Assembly: GCA_030737835.1 (NCBI GenBank)
Contig: JAUJYN010000034.1
Span: forward strand, 248,001 to 312,000
Origin: Acorus gramineus
Taxonomy: Eukaryota > Streptophyta > Magnoliopsida > Acorales > Acoraceae
DNA: 64,000 nucleotides
Direction: 5' to 3'
Made by a program: the position numbers and the translations under genes. Under the pieces are notes generated by a model. The model was not told where the DNA came from and ran no database searches. It saw only the letters and a list, made by a program, of their open reading frames with translations. Each line of letters opens with the position of its first letter. Within the stretch, counting starts at the first letter, position 1. Of this stretch, positions 31,868-41,288 are shown piece after piece.

Positions 31868-33292
31868 ATGACAATGAATTCTCCTGAATTCCAATCGAGT
31901 GCATCACTCGGATGCAAGGTGACGATTACATTGCTTGCACTCTAACTAAAAAGGTACAACCCGACAGCGGGTCATACCAATGCCTATTACAGATAGGCAC
32001 GATTAGTCTAACCTACCCATAATTATAACTAGAGAATTCACTCACAGTTAAGTATATGAACCACATGTATGACAACATAATGATTTAATTGTAAGGGTTC
32101 TCCCTAACATGGATAAAAAGCATAAACAACATATCATGCAACACGCATACAAGTATGGCCTAAATAAACATGCATACAAGGCCATTAAGCATACAAGCAT
32201 ACAAAGTATACCCTAACATGTGTTGGATATCACCTACTTAAAAGGGAAGGGTCAAGCACGATCTCGCGCACTAACAGGTGTATGCCAATATTCCCAAGCG
32301 AACCTGAGTCAAGTAGGAACCACATCTACTTACTCAGTTCACACAAAGAGAGATGGCGAGAGAGAGGTAAAGCCTCATCATCTCAAGAAGTTGATCATAG
32401 CTTTGCCCCAACAACATGGGTGCAACAACTACACCACGCGCTCAAGTCTTATTGCAAGGGAATATTAGGCATGTACCCGATTATTAACCCAGGCTTAATC
32501 ATGCTAGATATTACTAATATAGGGGGGTAGTATTACAAGACTACCTAAGGCATGCCATATTCTATACATCCATACACAATAAAGAAAAACATGCCCATAC
32601 TAGAGGGGCGCATGCGACACGGTCATTCATACATGAATACAATACATGTAATATAAGCCCAGCATGCAAGATATCTAGCATATTATGGTTCACGTATGGC
32701 CATACTACTTATCTACACAAGTTGTATAGCTAGGGTGCCTCATCAATGTGTGACGCACGACTACGTGCATCGAGCGTATCCTAAGGGGTTGGATCGAACC
32801 ACTCACCGCAACCCGGGTTGATGCGAGACCGATCGCCGTAAACTGCAAGACATAACATCAAAGAAGTAAGGACAAGTGCACAATAACATCAACAAATTGA
32901 TTTAACGGGCTAAGAACTTAGACACGCACGCATACGAGCTTGCACGCATGCATGCCCAAGCCCCCGACACCCAACCTAAGCATGCTGACCCCTAGCACTA
33001 GCATGCTGACCTGAACCCCGGAGAGCCCTGCGTGCACCCTCGCACGCCCGCGCACCCAGACACGCGACCCGCGCGCTAGCGCCCCCTACGCGCATGCACG
33101 CACGCGCCCACCCACACGCCCGATCCGCATAGCGTACCCGCGCGCGCCTCCTCCAGAAACCTCTCCCCAGCCCTCCTCACACCCCAAACCCCAAACACCT
33201 AGCATGGATGACCCCTAAGACACCCATACATGCTAGAAAACATAGAAAGAAGGGGGCAAAGCTCACCAAGAGACGGGGAGGTAAAGGGGAGG
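31868..33292 (-). mobile_element. LTR H, left part (minus strand, family D-like)
   Basis: From about 31868 the sequence matches minus-strand B/D LTRs (AATGAATTCTCCTGAATTCC as at 49907). It includes the 36-nt micro-exon-like unit at 32807-32842 with flanking signals, and a CpG-rich block at about 32930-33180. Its end is truncated at G. It is interrupted by A3 at 33293 (duplication GGAGG, 33288-33292) and resumes at 47598. Confidence 0.75.
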
Positions 33293-33647
33293 TGTTATAT
33301 ATGTGTCACTTTTAGCCTTCTGGTAACCATTGGAGCATTTTGACAGTTTTTCAGTTTTTTCGTTTTTCGATCGGAACTGCTAAAATTTTGGACTGTTAGC
33401 TATCATCTTGAGTTTGAGGACTCCGATTGAAAATCTAACTGCATATTATGTGTCCTGGTGCCATTCCAAGCCACTCACGAAAATTTCATCGAATTCCGGT
33501 AACGTTTTAGAATTTCACAGTTCCGAAGCGTATCCGGGTTTTGACCAAGCGAAAAGTCATTGGGAGACTTGACTTGGTCAATGTGGGCCCATGACTTGGT
33601 CAATTTGGTTTGGATTTTAGTGTGGTTGGGTTGACTAGGGTCAAACC
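33293..33647 (+). mobile_element. Solo LTR A3, part 1
   Basis: A family A LTR head, TGTTATATATGTGTCAC, preceded by GGAGG; GGAGG recurs at 47593-47597 after the LTR end. After 355 bp it is interrupted by element A2, whose target duplication AAACC is 33643-33647. Confidence 0.9.
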
Positions 33648-36600
33648 TGTTATATATGTGTCACTTTTAACCTTCTGGTAACCGTTGGGACATTCTGGCA
33701 GTTTTTCGGTTTTTTTCGTTTTTCGATCGGAACCGCTAAAATTTCGGGCTTTTAGCTATCACCCTGAGATTGAGGGCTCCGATTGAAAATCTAACTGCAT
33801 ATTATGTGTCCTGGTGCCATTCCAAGCCGCTCACGAAAATTTCATCGAATTCCGGTAACGTTTCAGAATTTCACAGTTCCGGGGCGTATCCGGGTTTTGA
33901 CCGAGCGAGAAGTCATTGGGAGACTTGACTTGGTCAAAGTGGGCCCATGACTTGGTCAACCCCCTTTGTTTTCTAGTGTGGATGGGTTGACCCAAGTCAA
34001 ATTGCACTTAAAACCCCCTAAACCTAGCCTAAACCTAATTAGGGCTAATCTAAGTGGGTGTGAGAGTGTTTGGTGGGGGGTGTGAGTATAAAGAAATCCC
34101 ACGACCAAGACAAATTCCCTCCTATTCATCATCGTCTCCAAATTTCTCCCTCTCTCTCCCCTCTCTCTTTTTCCACCATATGACCTAGTTCAAGGGGTCA
34201 AAACCAAAAACCCAAAGAAGAGAAAGGTAAGGGGAGCTCCCGATCTATCCACCGGTGGTTTCGGATTCGAGTTCCGGTGTGTTTAGCCCCTTCTCACACC
34301 CCTTTTTCTCCTCTGATTTCAGCCATTTCGAGGGCTAGAGGAGAGCTTGGTGGTGGTGGCCTTGGGGGAGGTATTTCGGTGCACGAAGAGCTCCCGGTCT
34401 TCCCTTCCTTCCTTGGGTAAGGTTTCTTTCCTTCTTTTCCATGTTTAGATGCATGTTAGGGGGTGTTTTTGGGTGTGTGGTGGCGGTTGGTGGCTGTTGG
34501 TGGTGGTTGGGGGCGGTTGGAGGCCATTGGTGGCCGGTGAGGGGTGGTAGGGTGGCTCGGGCGGGCTGGCAGGCTGTCCCGGGTAGGCTGGCAGGCAGGC
34601 AGCGCAGCAGGCAGCGCAGCAGGCGGAGCAGATGGCAGGGCGCGCGCGCGCGTGCGCGCGGGCGTGCGCTCGGGTGGAGCAGGAGTGGGCGCTGGGCGCT
34701 GGCGGGCGCAGTCGCGCGCGGGTGCGCGGGTGCTCGCGGAGTGGTCGCGCAGGTGTGCGCGAGTGCTGGCGCGAGCGGGGGTGTGAGCGGGAGTGCGCGC
34801 GGGCGGGCGCATGCTTGCGCACGGGCGCGCGCAGGCAGGGCACCTGGGCACTGCGCCTGGGTGCGGGGCAGGGCGCCTGGGCGCGGAGCTGGGGAGAAGT
34901 GCGCACGGGTGCTGGGGCGTGCGCGCAGTGCGCGCGGGGGCGCGCTAGGCTGGACGCGCGATGGGGCGCGCGGGAAGGCGCGCGCGTGCGTGCGGCAGTG
35001 CGTCGGGGCGCGCGGGAAGGCGCGCGGCAGTGCGCCGATGGTGCCGGGGTGCGTGCGTGCGTGCGCATTCGTGCGTGCGCGTGCGGGTGGCCGTGCGTAT
35101 GGCTGCCCGGGGGTTCGGGAATGAGTTGGGGTGCTCGGGCTCGCGTGCGTACGGGCCGTATGTACGTTTGCCCGAGTATTGTGTATTTTTAGTGTATTTT
35201 TGGGGTATTTGTGTATTTTACTCACCGAGTTGATTACCCTGTCTTGCAGATCTTGACGGACGGTCGCGCGACGACCCGGTTATCGATGAGTGGGACAATC
35301 CAACCCAGTAGGGAGGCGTTATATGCACTTGGGCGTGTACCGTCCTCCCCTGGGGCACCATGGATTTATATTAACCGGTTGTAATGTGTAATCCATGCAA
35401 GCATGATAAAAATGTAGTATGCATGCTACCCTAGACTTTGTATGTTAGGGACTTGCACCCTTAGGTTGTGTAAGAGCCATGCATCCTGTCACCCTGTTCT
35501 CATGCTAGGAAGCCTCGGCCTATGCATGCGTCCTACTAGTTTAATTTATTAAATTAAATGCAACTTGTGATATTAAAGCATGCCTTAGGGAATATTAAGG
35601 GGCCTTGCGAGGTCAACATTGAGACTCGGGCTAGGGTACTCCGTGTTCCTTGTTTGGTTGTCGGGATGTCCTATATCGGGACCTCATGGTGCCCTCCCAA
35701 GGTTTCTTTTCCCGATTATATTAAGATATGTTCCCCGCATCTTGGTTATGTGCCCTGGAGGAATTCTGATGAATTCAAGTCACTAGAGTTGTAGAGATGT
35801 GTTGTCAGCGGATCCGAGTGGATCATATGCGTATGGATAGGCTGTTCTGTTCCCTTCGTTGGATCCGTGTAGAGACTACCCCAGCGTTAGAGAGGCTGTC
35901 CCGTGAAAGGGCTCCCATCAGTAGGCACCTCCTGATTTGGGACGGACTGTGCTGAATGTGGGAGTGGCCAAGCGGCCTACGGAGTGGGGAGAGACTATCA
36001 GTGGACCAAGGGCAACCATCAGCCTAGTCAGTCTCAATATCCTATGTCACCTATTGAGGGGTGAGGGTGAGGGTGTAGTGGGTCGGCGATGTGACGACCC
36101 ACTGGATTTGTGTATGGATGATTATCAGTCCCAAAATCCTATGTCACCTATTGAGGGGTGAGGGTGAGGGTGTGTGGGTCGGCGATGTAGCGACCCACCG
36201 GTTTATCAGTCCCAAAATCTTATGTCACCTATTGAGGGGTGAGGGTGAGGGTGTGGTGGGTCGGCGATGTAGCAACTCACCGGTTTGTAAGTCCCAAAAT
36301 CCTATGTCACCTATTGAGGGGTGAGGGTGAGGGTGTAGTGGGTCGGCGATGAGGCGACCCACTGATTTGAGTATGGATGATTATCAGCTTAGTAAGTCCC
36401 AATATCCTATGTCACCTATTGAGGGGTGAGGGTGAGGGTGTGGTGGTTCGGCGATGTAACGACCCACCGGATTTGTGTTGTTCCAGCCACTTTGAGGCTT
36501 TTGCTGATTAATGGTGGTTAATATGAACTGTGATGCATGGGTTGTGCTATTCACTGAGCGTGTGGCTCACCCCTCGCATAATTATTTTCTCCAGTTATCA

Positions 36601-36983
36601 CTGAGGCGGACTTGAAGGAGGAGCTCCCCGAGAGAGACTGCACCAGTAGCGGAGTAGCGCCACGTCCCGCGAGTTATAGAGGCTATCGGCACCCCTTTTT
36701 GGATTGTATGTATTCCGTGCTTGGGCACGCGGTTGTATTTTATTTGGATGTCTTTGTATATATTGGCTCTCACAGGACAGTTGATTATGTATCGAGTCTG
36801 TAATATGTTTTTGAATTACAGACTCAGTCTTTTAGCTTCCGCTATTTGTGTATATATCCTGTCAGCTTCATTGTTGTCTGTGTTGTGATATTGATGTTGT
36901 TTATGGTATGTTATTGACCTCCTGTTTAGACTGCTGATATCATATATACACTTGCCGCGTCCCGGGACGCCCGGGGCGTGACA
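33648..36983 (+). repeat. A2 5' LTR
   Basis: Begins TGTTATATATG and ends GGGGCGTGACA. TATA box 34087-34093. Splice-like layout: 96-nt intron-like 34227-34322, exon-like 34323-34416 (94 nt, nine fewer than the usual 103), GC-rich block 34417-35249, micro-exon-like 35250-35285 (36 nt, its donor GT changed to AT), acceptor before 36595. The 115-bp module is at 35599-35713. A five-unit minisatellite of about 80-100 bp lies at 36029-36470. Confidence 0.9.
36029..36470 (+). repeat. Five-unit minisatellite in A2 5' LTR
   Basis: Units start AGTCCCAAAATCCTATGTC, run through ATTGAGGGGTGAGGGTGAGG and end in a GGGTCGGCGATG...CGACCCAC inverted pair. Copy number is five here and at 43941-44390, three in A4 (21365-21600), two in A1 LTRs and A3 (46876-47075). 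Confidence 0.85.
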
Positions 36984-36989
36984 AAAAGT

Positions 36990-37002
36990 TGGTATCAGAG
37001 CC
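36990..37002 (+). promoter_or_regulatory. Primer binding site (tRNA-iMet) of A2
   Basis: TGGTATCAGAGCC six bases after the 5' LTR end; same site as in A1. Confidence 0.95.
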
Positions 37003-37103
37003 TGGTCCTGTCAGAGCCAATGGTCTTCTTTTCGTAGAGATGAGTCCTAGGATTTCGATATGAGTATTCTGATCCTAGTGTCTGGTTTTCTTGGGTTGCT
37101 GAT

Positions 37104-37532
37104 ATGCCTCCTCGCAGAGGACGGCGCGGACTAGGTCCCTCTCGACCTTTGGAGGTTTCCGGACCTACCAGAGGCGAGGATGCTACTGGAGAGTCCACGG
37201 CTGTGAGGCCAGGATCGGCGCAGGAGCCTCCTGCATGGAAACGTGCGTTCGCTCGGATAACAGATTTGGTGGAGACTCAGGCGAGGGCAGTGGAGGCCCA
37301 GGCTAGAATGTTGGCAGAGCAGGCACGGGAGATTCAGGAGCTGCGGGCGGCCCGTGATGCAGTTCCACAGGTCCCCTTGATGGCAGATCCGCCAGTGGTA
37401 CCCGAAGTACCCCCAGTCCCCGTGGTGTTCCCAGCGGTGAAAGTTCAGGATCCCCTGGTGAGGGAGGTGGAGCTAGAGGCTGTAGCGCGAGTATTGAGAA
37501 TGGTTGTTCGAGTTGAGGAGGCCGGGTTGTAG
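37104..37532 (+). pseudogene. gag: Gag N-terminal stub of A2
   Basis: Starts MPPRRGRRGLG like A1 gag and matches it for about 129 residues. It then runs into LTR-derived sequence at about 37495 and stops at 37532. The gag domain and zinc knuckle are missing, so the stub cannot form particles. The retained part covers the region after the primer site and may be kept for packaging or priming rather than for protein. Confidence 0.85.
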
Positions 37533-38012
37533 CTGTCCTGGCAGAGAATTCCCATCCGTAGGTACCACCGATGCAGTCGGAGGGGTACTGATCGTGGGAG
37601 TATGCCAGGTAGAGGCTAACCCGGAAAAGGATTAATGAATGATGTCGCGAGCGTGGAATCGTTCTCCCCTTCGTCAGATCCGTGTAGTACAGCCCCGGCG
37701 TTAGACAGGCTATCCTGTAACAGGTAAGCTACGGAGCGGGGAGAGGCTACCGGTGGACCAGGGGTGTAGAGCAGTCTAAGTCTCTCCCAAAGTCCCAAGT
37801 TTCCTCCTTTCGGGAGTGAGGGTGTGGATGAGGCGAAGACGCGACGTCTCGTGACCCAATTGTTGTTCGACCGTTCCCAAAGATGTTGGGTCCGGTCTTG
37901 TGATGGATGTTGAAGGATATCGATGGGTGATTATCTAGATGTAGATGATCCAGTGGGGTTAATAGTGTTCTTTAAGGGTGATGTCTTCTTCCAGACTTCC
38001 TACTCTGGATGA
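37495..38012 (+). other. LTR-derived segment captured inside A2
   Basis: Same type and order of LTR phrases as 13075-13660 of A1 (GAGGAGGCCGGGTTGTAG, GGTACCACCGATGCAGTC, GATGTAGATGATCCAGTG), but joined to gag at a different, earlier point. The two elements therefore share the capture and differ by a later deletion. Confidence 0.75.
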
Positions 38013-38127
38013 GGGGCCTTGCAGGGTCAGCGTTGAGACCCGGGCTAGGGTACTCCGTGTTCCTTGTTTGGTTGTCGGGGTATCCTATATCGGGACCTCA
38101 TGGTGCCCTGCCAAGGTTTCTTTTCCC
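38013..38127 (+). repeat. 115-bp module, A2 internal copy
   Basis: GGGGCCTTGCAGGGTCAGCG to CTTTTCCC. Nearly identical to the internal copy in B+ (54279-54393). Its right flank AGTCAAGGA is shared with the other internal copies and differs from the flank of LTR copies. Confidence 0.85.
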
Positions 38128-38169
38128 AGTCAAGGACTACCTTAGAAGCATCAAATTGATGGTGGATTA

Positions 38170-38525
38170 AGTGCGAGTTTTGGTTGGAGAGTATGGCCTT
38201 TCTGGGCCACGTGATTTTCTGGCAAGGCATATCTGTGGACCCGGATAAGATGCTCGCCGTGTTAAATTGGCGTCGACCGTCGAACCCCGCAGAGATTTGG
38301 AGCTTCCTGGGCTTGGCGGGTTATTACAGGAGGCTTGTCGAGGGTTTCTCGAAGAGCTGTACCTCTTAACCGCCTCGCTCGGAAGGATGTCCGGTTCGAG
38401 TGGTCCCCGTCTTGCGAGGAGAGCTTCCTGGAGTTTAAGCGAAGGCTCACCTCAGCGCCAGTTCTTACCTTCCGTCTGGGAGGGGTGGGTTCGCAGTTTG
38501 CTCCGATGCATCGCGGTTGGGTGTG
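38170..38525 (+). pseudogene. RT end / RNase H start remnant of A2
   Basis: Frames give [22 protein letters not shown] and RLTSAPVLTF, the connection between reverse transcriptase and RNase H. It parallels 13815-14180 of A1. A short deletion and frameshift follow the FS motif. It lies upstream of a second, decayed reverse transcriptase, which is out of the normal order. Confidence 0.75.
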
Positions 38526-40047
38526 GTGATGCGTTCGATCGGGATTGGGTGCGTCCTATTGCAGCTCAGTGGGCGATCGCTAGTGGACAGGGTTCCATAG
38601 TGGCATCTGGAGTCGCTTCGATAAATCATTGTGTGTTGTAGCTGCCCGGTTGAGGCCAGAGCCCTGTGAGGTGCTCCCAGATCCTATGCTTGTGGTGCGC
38701 CCATATGGCAGAGATAGCGGGCTTGGGAGGCTACCAGGTAGAGGCCACACCGGGAGAGTGCTGCTAAATGATGACGAGAGCGTGGACTCCCCGTGATGAA
38801 TCTGCCCATGGAGTGCAGGATGCCGGAGTTCCAATGGTTGTGATGAGCGGCCTATCTCTGGCGGCATGTAAGCACAGTTGTGGATACTGTCGCGTTTGCC
38901 CCCACATTGGCCGCGAATAAGGAGACGCGATGCTAGCGTTCGTGATGGGACTCAACCGCCTATCAGATAGATGACGTCGCATAGGCATTGTCGAGGTTCG
39001 ACGACCCCTTAATGCGTGTCTTGTGGATTGAGTGCGGTTGAGCGGCTTACCTAGTGTGTAAGTGTTATCATGAGCGCCAGCCATGCTCGAGGAGCAGAAT
39101 CCGAACTTGATTGTTCATGGTGTTGTTTTGATCTCCCCGTGGAGGTAGAAGATCAATTACCTTTGCCGCGAATCGATGATCTATTTGACCAGCTCTGAGA
39201 GCGAGTGTCTGCTGTTAGATCGATCTTCGCACAAGGGCACCACAAGCTGGAGATCCGAGAGTTGGACATCCCGTAGATGGCCTTTCGTGACCGTTCGGGC
39301 ACTACGAGTTTTAAGTACTGCCGTCGGGGTTGACGAATGCGCCGGATGCCTTCGTGGATCTCAAAAGTTTTATTGGGTTTCCGAGGACTACTTTGGGGTA
39401 GTCTTTGTTGAGTTTGCTGTGGTGTGATGATAAGATGATGTGGGTGACCTTGTTTCCCCAGGTTGGCATGCCCTCAGGCAAAGTTCGAGAATCATCATCG
39501 CGTGAAAAGCGTCAGTCCATCGAGATTCCTCAGTGGACGTGAGAGTGGGTTGTCAGGGATTGTTGCAGACTCGTTAATGTCACGTTCGGGTCACGACGCC
39601 GTCTGGGTGATCATTGACCGACTGACTAAGTCCGCGATTCCCTCCCTATCAGACTGATTGAGTCTCTGGACGCCTTGACGTGGGTTTTCACCTTCGCGAT
39701 TGTTCGTCTTCATGGCACTCCAGTCGGCGCTATTTTCGGTTGAGACGCGAGGGTTACTTTGAGGTTGTGGCGCAGCCTTTGGCGCGAGCCTCCATTTAAG
39801 TATAGCGTTTCATCGCCGATGGACAGCCAGTCAATGAGGACGATTCGGACCTTGGAGGACATGCTATGTGCCTGCGTGTTCGATGATGAGGGCAGTTGGG
39901 TGAGGCACCACCCATTTGTTGGGGTATGCCTGCAAGCGACTGCCATTCGAGCACCCAGATGGATCTGTGAAGGGCACTCTACAGGCGCAGTTTCATACCT
40001 CCCTTGTGTTGGGACGGTTGTGGAGCGCCAGTTTGAGGGGCCTTCGT
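38526..40047 (+). pseudogene. Family B-like decayed pol inside A2 (RT and first integrase)
   Basis: From about 38526 the sequence follows B+ (54460-55990). 38530-39080 is non-coding and unrecognised. 39165-39440 encodes broken reverse transcriptase (LPRIDDLFDQL, then in-frame stops, and a frame with KLEIRELDIP). 39450-39960 encodes a broken integrase with IEIPQW, LHGTPV and TIRTLEDML-like pieces in several frames. The integrase catalytic motifs are damaged and multiple stops occur, so it cannot give protein. Confidence 0.75.
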
Positions 40048-40841
40048 CGTGGCTACTGGTGGCGCGGGATGAAGACGGATCTTGCCGTTTCGTTGCCCGA
40101 TGCCTAGTATGCCAGCAGGTGAAGTCAGAGCATCAGCGCCCTGCGGGGAAGCTGCAGTCCATTGAGATTCCTCAGTGGAAGTGGGAGCAGATCACCATGG
40201 ACTTCGTCTCGGGTTTGCCGAGGTCACGTTCGGGTCGCGATGCCATCTGGGTGATCGTCGACCGGCTGACGAAGTCTGCTCATTTCCTCCCCATCCGACT
40301 CACCGATTCTCTGGACACCCTGGCGCAGCTATTTGTCTCCGAGATTGTTCGTCTCCATGGCACTCCCGTCAGCATCATTTCCGATCGAGACGCGCGTTTT
40401 ACTTCGAGGTTCTGGCGTAGCCTCCAGCACGCCCTTGGTACGAACCTCCATTTCAGTACAGCGTTTCATCCGCAGACGGACGGCCAGTCGGAGAGGACGA
40501 TCCAGACTCTTGAGGATATGCTGCGAGCCTGTGTTCTCGATTTTGGAGGCAGTTGGGAGAGGCACCTTCCGTTGGTGGAGTTTGCCTACAACAACAGCTA
40601 CCACTCGAGTATCCGGATGGCTCCTTACGAGGCGCTCTATGGCCGCAGCTGCAGGTCCCCCTTGTGTTGGGACGAGGTCGGAGAGCGCCAGTTGGAGGGA
40701 CCAGAGATCGTTCACCAGACCTCAGAGATGGTGAAGACGATTCGCGAGCGTATCCGAGTCGCTCAGAGTCGTCAGAAGTGCTACGCCGACGTCGTCGTCG
40801 CCGTGAGCTCACCTTCGAGGTTGGTGACCATGTCTTCTTGA
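40048..40841 (+). pseudogene. Second, well-preserved integrase of A2
   Basis: Integrase catalytic core with the full DDE set: Asp in QITMDFVSGLP, Asp in IISDRDARF and Glu in TDGQSERTIQ, the last two separated by 35 residues. The zinc-binding HHCC region is only partly kept and broken by a frameshift just before CLVCQQVK. The core frame is open to about 40789, where one missing base in the GTCGTCGTCGCC stretch shifts the frame into the C-terminal domain. Base composition is more GC-rich and codon use cleaner than in the decayed integrase just upstream. It would need translation fused to a missing Gag, so it is probably inactive although recently intact. Confidence 0.85.
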
Positions 40842-41241
40842 AGGTGTCCCCGGTGAAGGGCATCTTCCGTTTCGGTGTGCAGGGCAAGCTGAGTCCGCGT
40901 TTCATTGGGCCGTTCCTCATCCTCGAGCGAGTTGGGGAAGTGGCCTATCGCATAGCTCTGCCCCACAGTTGGCTCAGGCCCATGACGTCTTCCATGTCTC
41001 GCAGCTGAGGCGATATGTCCACGATCCTGCTCACGTCATCCCGTTCGAGCCGCTCGTCTTCGAGCCGGGCTTGTCATTCGTTGAGCAGCCGATTGAGATC
41101 CTGGACCGCCGCGAGAAGAGGCTCCGCACCAAGACCGTCCAGCTGGTCAAGGTGCGATGGCAGCACCGTTCCGGTGCCGAGGCCACTTGGGAGCTCGAGG
41201 ACGCCATGCGTGACGCGTATCCGCATCTTTTCCCTTCCTAG
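40770..41241 (+). pseudogene. Integrase C-terminal domain and chromodomain-like end of A2
   Basis: One frame gives ELTFEVGDHVFLKVSPVKG and LILERVGEVAYRIALP (the GPF/Y-type C-terminal domain); after another one-base loss near 40975 the next frame gives AQAHDVFHVSQLRRYVHDP and ends WQHRSGAEATWELEDAM...HLFPS with a TAG at 41239-41241. This ending is typical of chromovirus pol with a chromodomain-like module. Two single-base frameshifts are the only serious damage. Confidence 0.85.
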
Positions 41242-41276
41242 ATGTTTTTGTATATATTTTGAGGACAAAATTTCCT

Positions 41277-41288
41277 AAGGGGGGAGAA
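41277..41288 (+). promoter_or_regulatory. Polypurine tract of A2
   Basis: AAGGGGGGAGAA directly before the 3' LTR start at 41289. Confidence 0.9.

Noticed and set aside
31506-31907. 133-codon minus frame
   Set aside because: No recognisable domain, crosses the boundary between fragment G and LTR H, and no promoter or splice support.
36029-36470. CRISPR-like array of regular repeats
   Set aside because: Units have no unique spacers of constant length and lie in a plant LTR; they are a tandem minisatellite.
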